DNA of 64,000 nt, from the NCBI RefSeq assembly GCF_002932875.1, contig NZ_PSWS01000023.1, positions 1 to 64,000 of the forward strand, given 5' to 3'. This DNA is from Rathayibacter tritici. Its GTDB lineage: Bacteria; Actinomycetota; Actinomycetes; Actinomycetales; Microbacteriaceae. The notes below the pieces were generated by a model. That model was not told the origin of the DNA. It made no database searches and saw only the letters and a list, made by a program, of their open reading frames with translations. Both the position numbers and the translations under genes were made by a program. This document shows positions 17,063 through 24,534 of this stretch, one piece after another. How positions within the stretch are numbered: position 1 is the stretch's first letter; each line of letters begins with the position of its first letter.

Positions 17063-17692
17063 ATGATCGACGTGCAGCACGTGGTCGTCGCCGTGGACAT
17101 GGTGACACTGCTCCCTCCCACGAGCGTGCGAGTCGAGGCAGGTGAAATCGTGGTCGTTCGGGGTAGGAACGGCGCGGGTAAGTCGACGCTGCTCAAGGTG
17201 CTCGCCGGTGTGCGCTCACCCACCGGCGGAACCGTGACCATCGGTGGTGAGCCGGTTTCCCGCCGCAACCCAGCGTTTCGACGTCGGGTCGCCTCCCTCA
17301 TCTCTCTCCCACCACTGGCATCAGACCTCACAGTGGAGGACCACGTCAGGCTTGTCGCCGCAACATGGTTCAACGAGTCTGACGGTGCAGAGCGTTGCGC
17401 GTCGGAGGCGCTAGGCGCGCTCGCTCTCGATGGATTGCTCCACAGGTTTCCGCACGAGCTGTCCTCGGGGCAACAGCAGCTCTTCGCCCTCGCGCTCGCG
17501 GTCGCGCGGCCATTCGAGGTGCTTGTGCTCGACGAACCGGAACAGCGTCTCGACGATGAGCGCCTCGCGCTCGTGGGGGATCTGCTCGACAAGCGTCGAT
17601 CTGACGGCGTGGCCATCGTCATAGCAACCCACAGTGCCGCGCTCACGGATCGTCTCGCGGACCGCGTCCTCGACCTGGATCACCCGCAGTGA
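17063..17692 (+). CDS. ABC transporter ATP-binding protein
   Basis: 209 residues from the ATG at 17063, preferred because GAGGGGG lies six bases upstream; an in-frame ATG at 16991 overlapping the regulator stop is the alternative. Walker A GRNGAGKST, the signature in the variant form LSSGQQQ (usual LSGGQ), Walker B VLVLDEPEQ and H-loop IATHS are visible. It pairs with the membrane protein whose GTG overlaps its stop, and likely powers export of, or self-protection against, the linaridin made downstream. Confidence 0.85.
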   Translation: MIDVQHVVVAVDMVTLLPPTSVRVEAGEIVVVRGRNGAGKSTLLKVLAGVRSPTGGTVTIGGEPVSRRNPAFRRRVASLISLPPLASDLTVEDHVRLVAATWFNESDGAERCASEALGALALDGLLHRFPHELSSGQQQLFALALAVARPFEVLVLDEPEQRLDDERLALVGDLLDKRRSDGVAIVIATHSAALTDRLADRVLDLDHPQ

Positions 17693-19185
17693 CCTCCCGC
17701 CTCGTCTCGGCAACCGGCATCTGGCGCGGGCGGCAATCTCGGGTGGCCGGTGATCGTGCGTATATCGCGTATTCGCTGGTGCTGCTCGTGCTCGTCGTCG
17801 TGATGCCCGTGGTGCGCGCCGCGTGGCTTTCCGTGACGACACCAGAAACTGCCAGCACGCTGACCGGCTCGGGTGCGACGGCGATCGCCGCTATCGCCGT
17901 CCTCGCACTGTGGGCCGCAGCGCTTGTCACCGGACGAAGCCGCGGGCCAGCCGTCGCACCTCCTTTCTTCACCTACGCCCTGACGGAGAGCGACCTGCCA
18001 CAGCGCGAGGTCTTCCGTTCGCGCGTCGTGGTGGCGGTCGTCGTCGCAACCGTCGCGAGCGGAGGCATCGCCGTCTTCTTCGGCGCGGCACTCGGCACGG
18101 CCGGCCTCCTGACTCCACCGAGCGTCATCGGATTCACCATCCGCGGCATGCTCATTGGGACGATCAGTGCGGTGTGCTGGCTGGGCGGAGAGGCCGCCCC
18201 GAAGGCATCCGCGGTCTTCGCCGGCGTCTTGATCGCCGCCGCCACACTCGGAATCGTCGGCATGGATTCCGGAGCTGTCGTCGCCCAGCTGTCGAGCTGG
18301 GCCTGGGCGTCGGCCACCGCCGACGTACCCGCGATCGCCGTCCTCGCCGCGCTCTCCGCGGTCGGTCTCGGCGCGGCGCCAACACTGCTCGACCGGATCA
18401 GCGAACGAACGCTCACGGTGCAGTCCGCCCGCTGGAACGTCGCGATCGCGCATGCGGTGAGTCTCGACTTCACAGCTGTATCGGAGTCGTACCAGGCCCG
18501 GCCCTCCAGAGGGCGTCATTTCCGCGCAGTGGTCCGCGGTGCGAATCCGGTCAGCCTCGTGGTCGTCCGTGACACGATCGGTGCCCTGCGCACACCCCTG
18601 CGTGCACTGAGTGGTGCCCTGACGATCGTCGGATCGGCCGTCCTCCTCGCTGCAGCGGCGGCGGCTCCTAGCGCAGCTCCGCTGCTTGGAGCGCTTGCCG
18701 CGGCGTTGCTCTACATCGGGTCCGGCGCATTCAGCCGCGGCCTCCAGCACATCAGCCAGGTCGCCCGCGCCCAGCCTCTGTACGGCATGAGCGACGGCGT
18801 GCTCCTCGTCTTGCACACCATCTTCCCGGTACTCATCTCGGTAGTCATCATGGTGACGTCGACGATCAGCATCAGTCTCGTGCTTGTGCCCAGCGCGGTG
18901 ACGTCCCTCCTGTGGAGCTCCGCCACTCTGCCGGTCGTGGTTCTCGCCGCCCGAATCAGCAACGCGCTGCGCGGACCATCGCCCATCTTCCTCCTGGTGC
19001 CGGTACCGTCGGCCCTCGGTGACCCCATGCCCGTGATTCGAGTGCTGTGGGCTCTCGACGCTCCGCTCTTCGCTGTCGTGGCTGGCATCGCGGTGACACC
19101 GGGGCTGCTAGGCGTGGGTGGCTTGGTCACTGTGTCCGTCATTATCGCTCTCTCTTTGCTCGTTCGGTGGCTGCGTCGGGCCTGA
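17689..19185 (+). CDS. Polytopic membrane protein, probable ABC transporter permease (DUF6297-like)
   Basis: 498 residues with around ten to twelve hydrophobic segments across the length (for example AYIAYSLVLLVLVVVMPVV near residue 25 and VIIALSLLVRWL at the end). The GTG start overlaps the stop of the ATPase gene, which strongly suggests one transporter. It resembles the DUF6297 membrane proteins that accompany ABC ATPases in actinobacterial RiPP clusters; that assignment is from memory. It is a likely peptide exporter or immunity transporter for the linaridin. Confidence 0.7.
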   Translation: MTSRLVSATGIWRGRQSRVAGDRAYIAYSLVLLVLVVVMPVVRAAWLSVTTPETASTLTGSGATAIAAIAVLALWAAALVTGRSRGPAVAPPFFTYALTESDLPQREVFRSRVVVAVVVATVASGGIAVFFGAALGTAGLLTPPSVIGFTIRGMLIGTISAVCWLGGEAAPKASAVFAGVLIAAATLGIVGMDSGAVVAQLSSWAWASATADVPAIAVLAALSAVGLGAAPTLLDRISERTLTVQSARWNVAIAHAVSLDFTAVSESYQARPSRGRHFRAVVRGANPVSLVVVRDTIGALRTPLRALSGALTIVGSAVLLAAAAAAPSAAPLLGALAAALLYIGSGAFSRGLQHISQVARAQPLYGMSDGVLLVLHTIFPVLISVVIMVTSTISISLVLVPSAVTSLLWSSATLPVVVLAARISNALRGPSPIFLLVPVPSALGDPMPVIRVLWALDAPLFAVVAGIAVTPGLLGVGGLVTVSVIIALSLLVRWLRRA

Positions 19186-19568
19186 GCCGGACCGGACAAA
19201 CGCGAACCGACCAACCGCAAGGGGTAGACAAGGAGCCCTACCTCGGCTAAGGTTTGCGCCACGCGGCCGGGAGAGTGCGCGTTTCATTGCCTGAGAAGTG
19301 CGACGCACTCGTGAGCGTCACACGTGACAACGTCGCTCGCGAGCTTGCCATCGCTCTCTCCAAACCGTCACGTCCCATCGGTCAGCTCCGGTTACTACCG
19401 GAGTTTTCGACCGATACTTTTCGCGGGCAAACAGCAGTGCCAGTGGCACGATCTTGTGTCTCTGGCGCCTTTATTCTTCGTTGCGCCTGCTGGAGCTCGT
19501 CAGCCACCTCCTCGACGAGGTACACCACACCGGAGCGATTGTTCCGGAACACGAGAAAGGGAATCCAG
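19186..19568 (+). promoter_or_regulatory. Long leader region before the linaridin precursor
   Basis: 383 bases without a convincing gene. It contains a small terminator-like hairpin (arms CTCCGGT/ACCGGAG, 19386-19403) followed by TTTT, and two more inverted repeats near the gene (CCTCG/CGAGG at 19510-19520 and CCGGA/TCCGG at 19530-19547). A weak -10-like TATTCT at 19472 has no good -35 partner. The precursor's ribosome-binding site GAAAGGGA lies just upstream of its ATG. Confidence 0.45.
19386..19407 (+). terminator. Short hairpin plus T-run, possible terminator or attenuator
   Basis: Perfect 7-bp arms CTCCGGT (19386-19392) and ACCGGAG (19397-19403), loop TACT, then TTTT. It lies 200 bases after the transporter gene and 160 before the precursor, so it could end the first transcript or attenuate read-through into the precursor. 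Confidence 0.5.
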
Positions 19569-19733
19569 ATGAACAGTGAAGTGCTCGAAGTGCAGACATT
19601 CGCCAACGCGGCGCTGTCGTCCGTTGAGGCCGGCGCCCGCACAGACGGGTCCATCCCGGCAATGACGACACCGACCGTCGTCGTCGCCACCGAGTACGTC
19701 GTCGCGGGCAGCACCGTCTGCCTCATCTGCTAG
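19569..19733 (+). CDS. Linaridin (cypemycin-type) precursor peptide
   Basis: 54 residues, with AAAGGGA before the ATG at 19569. The leader contains TFANAALSSVEAG, matching the FANxxL motif of cypemycin-type leaders, and ends in IPAM, the family's cleavage junction. The predicted 22-residue core starts TTPTVVVATE and ends YVVAGSTVCLIC. Remembered cypemycin core ends QFVIQGSTICLVC, with the same length and cysteine positions (19 and 22). Thr residues at core positions 1, 2, 4, 9 and 17 are candidates for dehydrobutyrine, Cys19/Cys22 for the aminovinyl-cysteine ring. It is followed by the three expected modification genes. Confidence 0.9.
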   Translation: MNSEVLEVQTFANAALSSVEAGARTDGSIPAMTTPTVVVATEYVVAGSTVCLIC

Positions 19734-19810
19734 GGCGAGCGGCTCTCCGCTCAGCGACACAGTGGAGAGCCTCATCGCTCCGTATTCCACTCACGCCCAA
19801 GGCGGGTCAC

Positions 19811-21583
19811 ATGTTACTGCAACGCCTCCAGCTCTCTCAGCAAATCACCAGCACCCCACGGCAACACGCCGTCAACGCCACGATGGCACCGATCGCGTTC
19901 GGCCAAATTCTTGCGTCCGTCGAGGCTCTGAGCATCGGGGGCCTCTATCGACGCGACGGACTGCTCCGCGGTGTTTCTGCACGCACTATGCCGCCGGGCA
20001 CCTTCCGCCGTCGGCTCAGGACTGTGCTCGACTCGCCGGTCACCCCAAGGATCCTCGCATCGGTGAACCTCGCAGCCTCGGTTGCGCTACTGCTCGGAAA
20101 CAACCGAAGGCCAGTACAGATCTGGGCGTCCGCCATAATCGGCGCTTGTAACCGGCTCAACGAGATACGCACCCCCTATGGCAGGGACGGCGCCGACCAG
20201 ATGACGGCCGTGATCACACAGTACCGCGCGATATCCGCCCTTATCCCTGGTGCGGACCGATCCGACGACCTCTTTCTGCGTGCCGTGAACTTTCAGTCCG
20301 GGCTCAGCTACTTTGTCTCGGGCCTCTCGAAGCTCTTCGGGTCGAGCTGGGTGCAGGGCGACGCGCTGGGCGAAATCGTGCAAACCCAGGCCTACGGAAG
20401 CGGCCCGGCCGCGGAAGTTCTTCGATCCCGACCCTGGCTCGCCCGCCTACTCACGTGGGCCACGCCTATCTGGGAGCTTTCCTTTCCCATCGTCTACATG
20501 CTGCCGAAGCGCTGCGGTCGACTAGCGCTGGTGGGGGTGAAGGGATTCCACGTCGCAGTCGCCGCGGTCATGGAGCTTCCCCGCTTCATCTGGGGCTTCA
20601 CAGGCTCCCACGGTGCCGTCGATTACGTCATCCGACGCCACGTCCTGCCATCTTCACAGCTCGAGCGGGTCGTGCTAACGGTAGCGGCGGCGGTCACCGC
20701 GACCTCCGCCACCTACGCAGCGGCCCAGCGCGCCCTCGACATCGAGCGCCGTCGCGGCCTCAAGGGCACTGAACTGTGGCCCATGAATGACGGCGACATC
20801 GAGTACGTCCACCGCGCTCCGACCGTAGCCGACACGGACGCCTCCACCGCACCGGTCGTGATCCTCGAAGCCGGCCTCGGGAATCCCCTCGACGCCTGGA
20901 CCTGGGTCTCCGCCTTCTCCCGACCGGACTGCCACGTCATTGCGTACCACCGGCGGGGGTACGGACAAACCACTTCATCTGCGCTGCCGCACACCGTCGT
21001 CGATGCACTGGTGCGAAAGACCCGATCCTCCGGCCCTCTCATCGGGGTCACGCACTCCATCGGCCTTCTAGCTCTGGCCGGCTACGCCGACCGTGACATC
21101 GCCGGACGCCGAATCGCCGCTGCGGTCATCGTGGACGGAACCGATCCCGACCTCCTCGCCGCGGATCGGAAGGACCGCCGCCGCGTTGGCACCTATCTGC
21201 AGGCGCAACTGCGAACCATGTTCGCCGCACTGACCGGAATCTACAACTTCGCGCCCCACGCGGTCGGGCGACAGTCCCGGTACGAGCCGGACCAGCAAAA
21301 CGGCATCGTTCAGTTCGTTTTCGGCCCGCGAAACATCTACCGCGCGATCGGTGAATACTTCGAATTCGAGACCGATCAGGTCCTCGATATTTTGCGATCT
21401 ATTCCGAATCGATACCTCGTCGCATCTCAGGAGAACGCCGCTCAACAGGCGGAACTCGCGATGAAACTCGGTGCTGAATATACTTTGGTTCCCGACTCGT
21501 CACACCGATCAATCATCGGATTTCGTGAGAACGCCCAGCAGGTCGCCTTGGTCATTGATGGGGCAGTCGATGGCGCGTCCTGA
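19811..21583 (+). CDS. Linaridin maturation protein LinH/CypH-like: membrane domain plus alpha/beta hydrolase
   Basis: 590 residues. The first ~310 residues hold several hydrophobic segments and resemble HTTM/gamma-carboxylase-like membrane proteins (RAVNFQSGLSYFVSGLSKLFGSSW, shortened: SYFVSGLSKLFG). The C-terminal ~245 residues are an alpha/beta hydrolase: VVILEAGLGNPLDAW, nucleophile elbow GVTHSIG (Ser416) and a late His565 in PDSSHRSI. CypH/LinH proteins have this layout and act with LinL in dehydration/epimerisation of linaridin precursors. ATG at 19811 with AAGGCGGG upstream. It overlaps the next gene by 14 bases. Confidence 0.82.
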   Translation: MLLQRLQLSQQITSTPRQHAVNATMAPIAFGQILASVEALSIGGLYRRDGLLRGVSARTMPPGTFRRRLRTVLDSPVTPRILASVNLAASVALLLGNNRRPVQIWASAIIGACNRLNEIRTPYGRDGADQMTAVITQYRAISALIPGADRSDDLFLRAVNFQSGLSYFVSGLSKLFGSSWVQGDALGEIVQTQAYGSGPAAEVLRSRPWLARLLTWATPIWELSFPIVYMLPKRCGRLALVGVKGFHVAVAAVMELPRFIWGFTGSHGAVDYVIRRHVLPSSQLERVVLTVAAAVTATSATYAAAQRALDIERRRGLKGTELWPMNDGDIEYVHRAPTVADTDASTAPVVILEAGLGNPLDAWTWVSAFSRPDCHVIAYHRRGYGQTTSSALPHTVVDALVRKTRSSGPLIGVTHSIGLLALAGYADRDIAGRRIAAAVIVDGTDPDLLAADRKDRRRVGTYLQAQLRTMFAALTGIYNFAPHAVGRQSRYEPDQQNGIVQFVFGPRNIYRAIGEYFEFETDQVLDILRSIPNRYLVASQENAAQQAELAMKLGAEYTLVPDSSHRSIIGFRENAQQVALVIDGAVDGAS

Positions 21584-22127
21584 CCTCAGCCAAGCCGTCG
21601 GAGTGGCCGCGGTCGGCGCCCTCACCGCGCACCTCATCGCGACTACGTTGTTCAACACCCCAGACTCCTTCAACCTGGACCTCCGTCGGTACGTCGGCGG
21701 TTGGACAATCCCTGGTTGGCGTTTCTTCGCCCCGAATCCCGGCGTACAGAACGTGCATCTACTAGTTCGGACGGGAGACGGCATCTCTCCCACTGCAACG
21801 TCGCTGTGGCAGGACGTCACGCCGATAATCGATCACCGCGCACTCAACGTGGTTCTGAATCCGCGCAGTCGCGGACCGAAGGCCCTATTCGACGCCATGC
21901 AGCAACTCTCGGTGATGAGGTCGAACTACGCGCGATTCGACTGGATCACCTCGAGCACCGCCTACGAACTCGTGACCGATGCTGCCCGCGGCCTGCTGCC
22001 AGATCGAAAGACCGACCGGTTCCAGTTCCTGCTAATGAACTACTTCCCGGTTGCACCCGAGGGACAGCGAATGCAGCCGGTCCTCATCTCTAGGTGGGAA
22101 AGTGTGTGGCCTGGAGCACGCTCATGA
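21570..22127 (+). CDS. Linaridin maturation protein LinL/CypL-like (DUF5819-like membrane protein)
   Basis: 185 residues from the ATG at 21570, overlapping the LinH-like gene by 14 bases, with GGGG seven bases upstream. There is one N-terminal transmembrane helix (about residues 8-27) followed by GWRFFAPNPGVQNVHL, the W-x-FFAPNP signature of DUF5819-type proteins that partner HTTM proteins. In linaridin clusters LinL works with LinH. It ends in ATGA overlapping the decarboxylase start, so the three genes are translated as a unit. Confidence 0.78.
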   Translation: MARPDLSQAVGVAAVGALTAHLIATTLFNTPDSFNLDLRRYVGGWTIPGWRFFAPNPGVQNVHLLVRTGDGISPTATSLWQDVTPIIDHRALNVVLNPRSRGPKALFDAMQQLSVMRSNYARFDWITSSTAYELVTDAARGLLPDRKTDRFQFLLMNYFPVAPEGQRMQPVLISRWESVWPGARS

Positions 22128-22702
22128 CCGCTCCACAACCGCCCGCAACCTTCCAGGGTTCCGAACTTCATCTGCACGTGTCCGGATCAATCTCAGCGTC
22201 CCTCGTTCCCTGGTGGATCAACTGGATCCGCTTCACGACACCGGATGTCGTGATTAACCTATCCGTTTCGTCGCGGGCGACGTCCTTCGTGACCGTCGGG
22301 GCACTTCAAGGACTCGCCAACGGCGAAGTCTGGCTCGACGACTGGGACACCCCAGGCCTGCCGCACTCGTGGCGAGACGGTCGAAGCGGGAACTCGGAGT
22401 GCATTATAGTCTTCCCCGCGACGCTTGACACGGTCATGCGCCTGGCACAGGGCCGAGCCGAATCGCCGGCACTGATGATGCTGCAGATTACCAATCTTCC
22501 CATCGTGCTCGCAGACGTGTTCCCGGCCGAGAATGCGGTAATAAACCACTGGCGTGAGGTGCTGTTGAAGCGTCCAAACGTAGCGTTCGCCCCGCCAGTA
22601 GAGACGCCCCGCGCCGACAATCGCAAGACTACCACCAGCGGTTTCAACCTTCCCGGCGCACTCGCCACTGCGAACGAGGCGATCGCGGCCAGCCGAGCGT
22701 AA
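22124..22702 (+). CDS. Flavoprotein peptidyl-cysteine decarboxylase (CypD/LanD-like)
   Basis: 192 residues, ATG at 22124 coupled to the LinL-like stop, with GGAG upstream. HFCD-family flavoprotein: HVSGSISASLVPWW at the N-terminal flavin-binding segment, a catalytic-His candidate in PGLPHSWRD, the PATLDTVMRLAQG motif (family PAxxNTxxKxAxG) and a late PAENAVINHW (substrate clamp region, family PxMNxxM). CypD oxidatively decarboxylates the C-terminal Cys of the precursor, giving the enethiol that closes the aminovinyl-cysteine ring. The precursor here ends in Cys as required. Confidence 0.85.
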   Translation: MTAPQPPATFQGSELHLHVSGSISASLVPWWINWIRFTTPDVVINLSVSSRATSFVTVGALQGLANGEVWLDDWDTPGLPHSWRDGRSGNSECIIVFPATLDTVMRLAQGRAESPALMMLQITNLPIVLADVFPAENAVINHWREVLLKRPNVAFAPPVETPRADNRKTTTSGFNLPGALATANEAIAASRA

Positions 22703-22892
22703 TTCCTCGGCGATAGCGTGGCCTTCGGCTCCTTGAGTATCGAGAAAGAATGTGCACCTGAGTGCATTGTTCGTATGGTTGGATTCGCGAGCAAGGCAGC
22801 TCCTAAAATACCGATTCTTCGGGACGACAATTGAATGCCCCTTTTCGGATAATCCTTAAGTGCAGGCCAACCGGTAATGCTCACGGTGCCGA

Positions 22893-22957
22893 AGAGCGCC
22901 GCGCAGAACGCGGCATCGACCGCTTCCTGACGCTTCCGTTGGACGAGCCGGGCCCCC
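22893..22957 (+). repeat. 65-bp direct repeat, right copy
   Basis: Identical to 16057-16121. Here it is a gene fragment: it carries the last codons and stop of the 15.5-kb membrane protein gene without the rest of that gene, followed by a slightly diverged terminator and then an intact Nudix gene. The preceding ~190 bases (22703-22892) are A/T richer and show no gene. Confidence 0.9.
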
Positions 22958-22973
22958 CCGAGGGGTCCGGCTC
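22945..22973 (+). terminator. Second copy of the hairpin terminator
   Basis: GAGCCGGGCCCC pairs with GGGGTCCGGCTC (22962-22973) with one G-T pair. It is the right-hand counterpart of the hairpin at 16109-16136 and could end linaridin transcription. Confidence 0.6.
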
Positions 22974-23001
22974 GTTCGAGTGCCCGGGTTACGCTTCTCC
23001 G

Positions 23002-23430
23002 ATGGATATCCGGGTCGCCGCGTACGGCGTGATCATCGACGGCGAGCGGATGCTGCTCGCGCACTGGAGCCAGGGCCCCTGGTCGGCATGGACCCTCCCC
23101 GGCGGCGGGATCGAGGAGGGCGAGTCGCCCGCGGATGCTGCGATCCGCGAGATCTTCGAGGAGACGGGCTACCGCGCTGAGCTCGAGGCCCTCATCGGAG
23201 TCGACTCGCATGTCATCCCCGCGCACCGTCGCGGTGAGCCCGACGCTGGTCCACTGCACGCCATCCGCATTGTGTACCGCGCGCGCGTCGTGGCTGGCGA
23301 GCTCACCCACGAGGTCGACGGGTCCACGGACGCTGCCGCCTGGTTTTCGCTCGGTGAAGTCGAGGAGCTGGAGCGCGTCGAACTCATCGACGCGGCGCTC
23401 ACCATGAACGAGACCTGGCTCCTGCGCTGA
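23002..23430 (+). CDS. Nudix hydrolase
   Basis: 142 residues from the ATG at 23002. A full Nudix box is present: GGIEEGESPADAAI then REIFEETG (G-x5-E-x7-REUXEExG), around residues 35-57, which binds the metal-diphosphate. The preceding WTLPGGG is typical. Substrate cannot be told; members clean up modified nucleotides or other NDP-X compounds. It lies just right of the island repeat, and a decayed relative lies just right of the left repeat. Confidence 0.92.
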   Translation: MDIRVAAYGVIIDGERMLLAHWSQGPWSAWTLPGGGIEEGESPADAAIREIFEETGYRAELEALIGVDSHVIPAHRRGEPDAGPLHAIRIVYRARVVAGELTHEVDGSTDAAAWFSLGEVEELERVELIDAALTMNETWLLR

Positions 23431-23474
23431 CGGCGCCCGGGAATCCCCCGTCTCCCCTCCGTGTTCTCCCTGTC

Positions 23475-23740
23475 GTGATCGTCGAGCTCTACACCTCAGC
23501 CTTCTGCGGGGCCTGTCACGCGGCGCGCTCGGTGCTCGAGCGGGCAGCGGAGCTGGTCCCGCCGCCGAGATCCGTGAACACGATGTGGCCTTCCATCCCG
23601 TCGAGGCCGAGGCCGCCGATATCCGCTCCACACCGACGGTCGTCGTGCGTGACAGCACGGGGGACATCGTGTTCCGCGCAGAGGGTGCGCCCTCCCTCCC
23701 CCAGGCTCTCGCCGCCCTCGCGCTGGCGCTCCCCGCGTAG
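23475..23740 (+). pseudogene. Thioredoxin/glutaredoxin-like gene with a frameshift
   Basis: The first frame from the GTG at 23475 reads VIVELYTSAFCGACHAARSV, a thioredoxin-fold start with a CxxC motif (CGAC). Near 23560 the coding sense jumps to another frame, which continues AEIREHDVAFHPVEAEAADI, then RSTPTVVVRDSTGDIVFRAE (the cis-Pro motif TPTVVV) and ends at the TAG at 23738. Joined, the two pieces give a normal small thioredoxin-like protein of about 85 residues. A one-base deletion (or two-base insertion) in the GTCCCGCCGCCGAG stretch explains it; real mutation and sequencing error cannot be distinguished. Confidence 0.75.
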
Positions 23741-23759
23741 GGTGGCCGGGGGAGGCTCC

Positions 23760-24278
23760 ATGCACCGTCGTACCGCATTCGTGTGCACCGTCGCGACGCT
23801 CGGCGCACTCGCCCTCTCCGGGTGCACGGCGGACGAGCCCGCGACGACAGCGACGGTCGGGCTGGGCCGCGGTGGCGAACGGGCCGAGGTCCTCGGCGTG
23901 GTCGTCGTCTGCTCCGGATCCATCGACGGCCTCGATCTGGCCGCCTCCGACTCCGCTCCTGCGGCCATCGGCGACACTCTGCAGAGGATCACCCGCTGGG
24001 TCTCGCCGTCACCAGTCACGCAGCTGGGTGCGACCGACCTCTCCGGACGGACGATCTGGCCCGCCGACAGGGAGGTCGAGCGGTTCCCGCCGGGCGTCGA
24101 CTTCGCGCTCGGTGCCTATGCGACCGATCGCTCCGTGCTCTCCCGCCCCGTCGTGTTCACGGCCGAGCAGTTCGACACTCTCTCCGTCGGCGAGATCATC
24201 GTCGGCGATGTCCGCGACGGCACATCCAAGACCCTCTCCGTGCAGGAGTTCCTCGGCGTCGCCTGCCGACCGCGCTGA
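23760..24278 (+). CDS. Putative lipoprotein
   Basis: 172 residues, ATG at 23760 with GGGGGAGG five bases upstream. The N-terminus is a lipoprotein signal peptide: basic MHRR, hydrophobic stretch, lipobox LSGC with Cys at about residue 22. The mature part has no motif I recognise (VLGVVVVCSGSIDGLDLAAS, then FTAEQFDTLSVGEIIVGD). Presumably anchored on the outer face of the membrane. Function unknown. Confidence 0.7.
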   Translation: MHRRTAFVCTVATLGALALSGCTADEPATTATVGLGRGGERAEVLGVVVVCSGSIDGLDLAASDSAPAAIGDTLQRITRWVSPSPVTQLGATDLSGRTIWPADREVERFPPGVDFALGAYATDRSVLSRPVVFTAEQFDTLSVGEIIVGDVRDGTSKTLSVQEFLGVACRPR

Positions 24279-24385
24279 CCGTCAGGACGCGGCTCTCCGG
24301 CCGACCCGTTCCGCGCGGCGGTCGACCGCTGCGCGGTGCTCATCACTCCGATACGACGAGAAAAACCGGAGCGGCCGGAAGACTG

Positions 24386-24458
24386 TGGAGCCTAGGAGAT
24401 TCGAACTCCTGACATCCTGCTTGCAAAGCAGGCGCTCTACCAACTGAGCTAAGGCCCC
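24386..24458 (-). tRNA. tRNA-Ala (UGC anticodon)
   Basis: 73-nt cloverleaf on the minus strand starting GGGGCCTTAGCTCAGTTGG, with anticodon loop TTTGCAA (anticodon TGC), T-arm GTTCGAATC and closing acceptor AGGCTCC plus discriminator A. CCA is not encoded. Confidence 0.96.
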
Positions 24459-24534
24459 GGGCTGGGGACGGGGCGATCCGCCTCCGAGAGTCGAACGGCC
24501 CGCCACTGCGAGGTGGTGAGCCGTCCGGCACGGG

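Larger units (their letters stand above)
16122..22892. other. Accessory island: linaridin RiPP biosynthetic gene cluster
   Basis: Region between the two 65-bp repeats. It holds a Nudix remnant, an HTH regulator, ABC ATPase, large membrane protein, linaridin precursor peptide, LinH-like, LinL-like and CypD-like genes, all on the plus strand. The base composition is visibly more A/T rich and codon use less biased than in the housekeeping genes on either side, fitting horizontal acquisition. No integrase, transposase or tRNA attachment site is visible, so homologous or short-repeat recombination is the likeliest route. The boundary logic is inference. Confidence 0.8.

Noticed and set aside
19254-19568. 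In-frame N-terminal extension of the linaridin precursor
   Set aside because: No ribosome-binding site or leader-like sequence; the ATG at 19569 has a good site and gives the expected leader length.
16122-22892. Prophage, transposon or ICE carrying the linaridin genes
   Set aside because: No integrase, transposase, relaxase or inverted terminal repeats are visible; the flanking direct repeat is host gene sequence.
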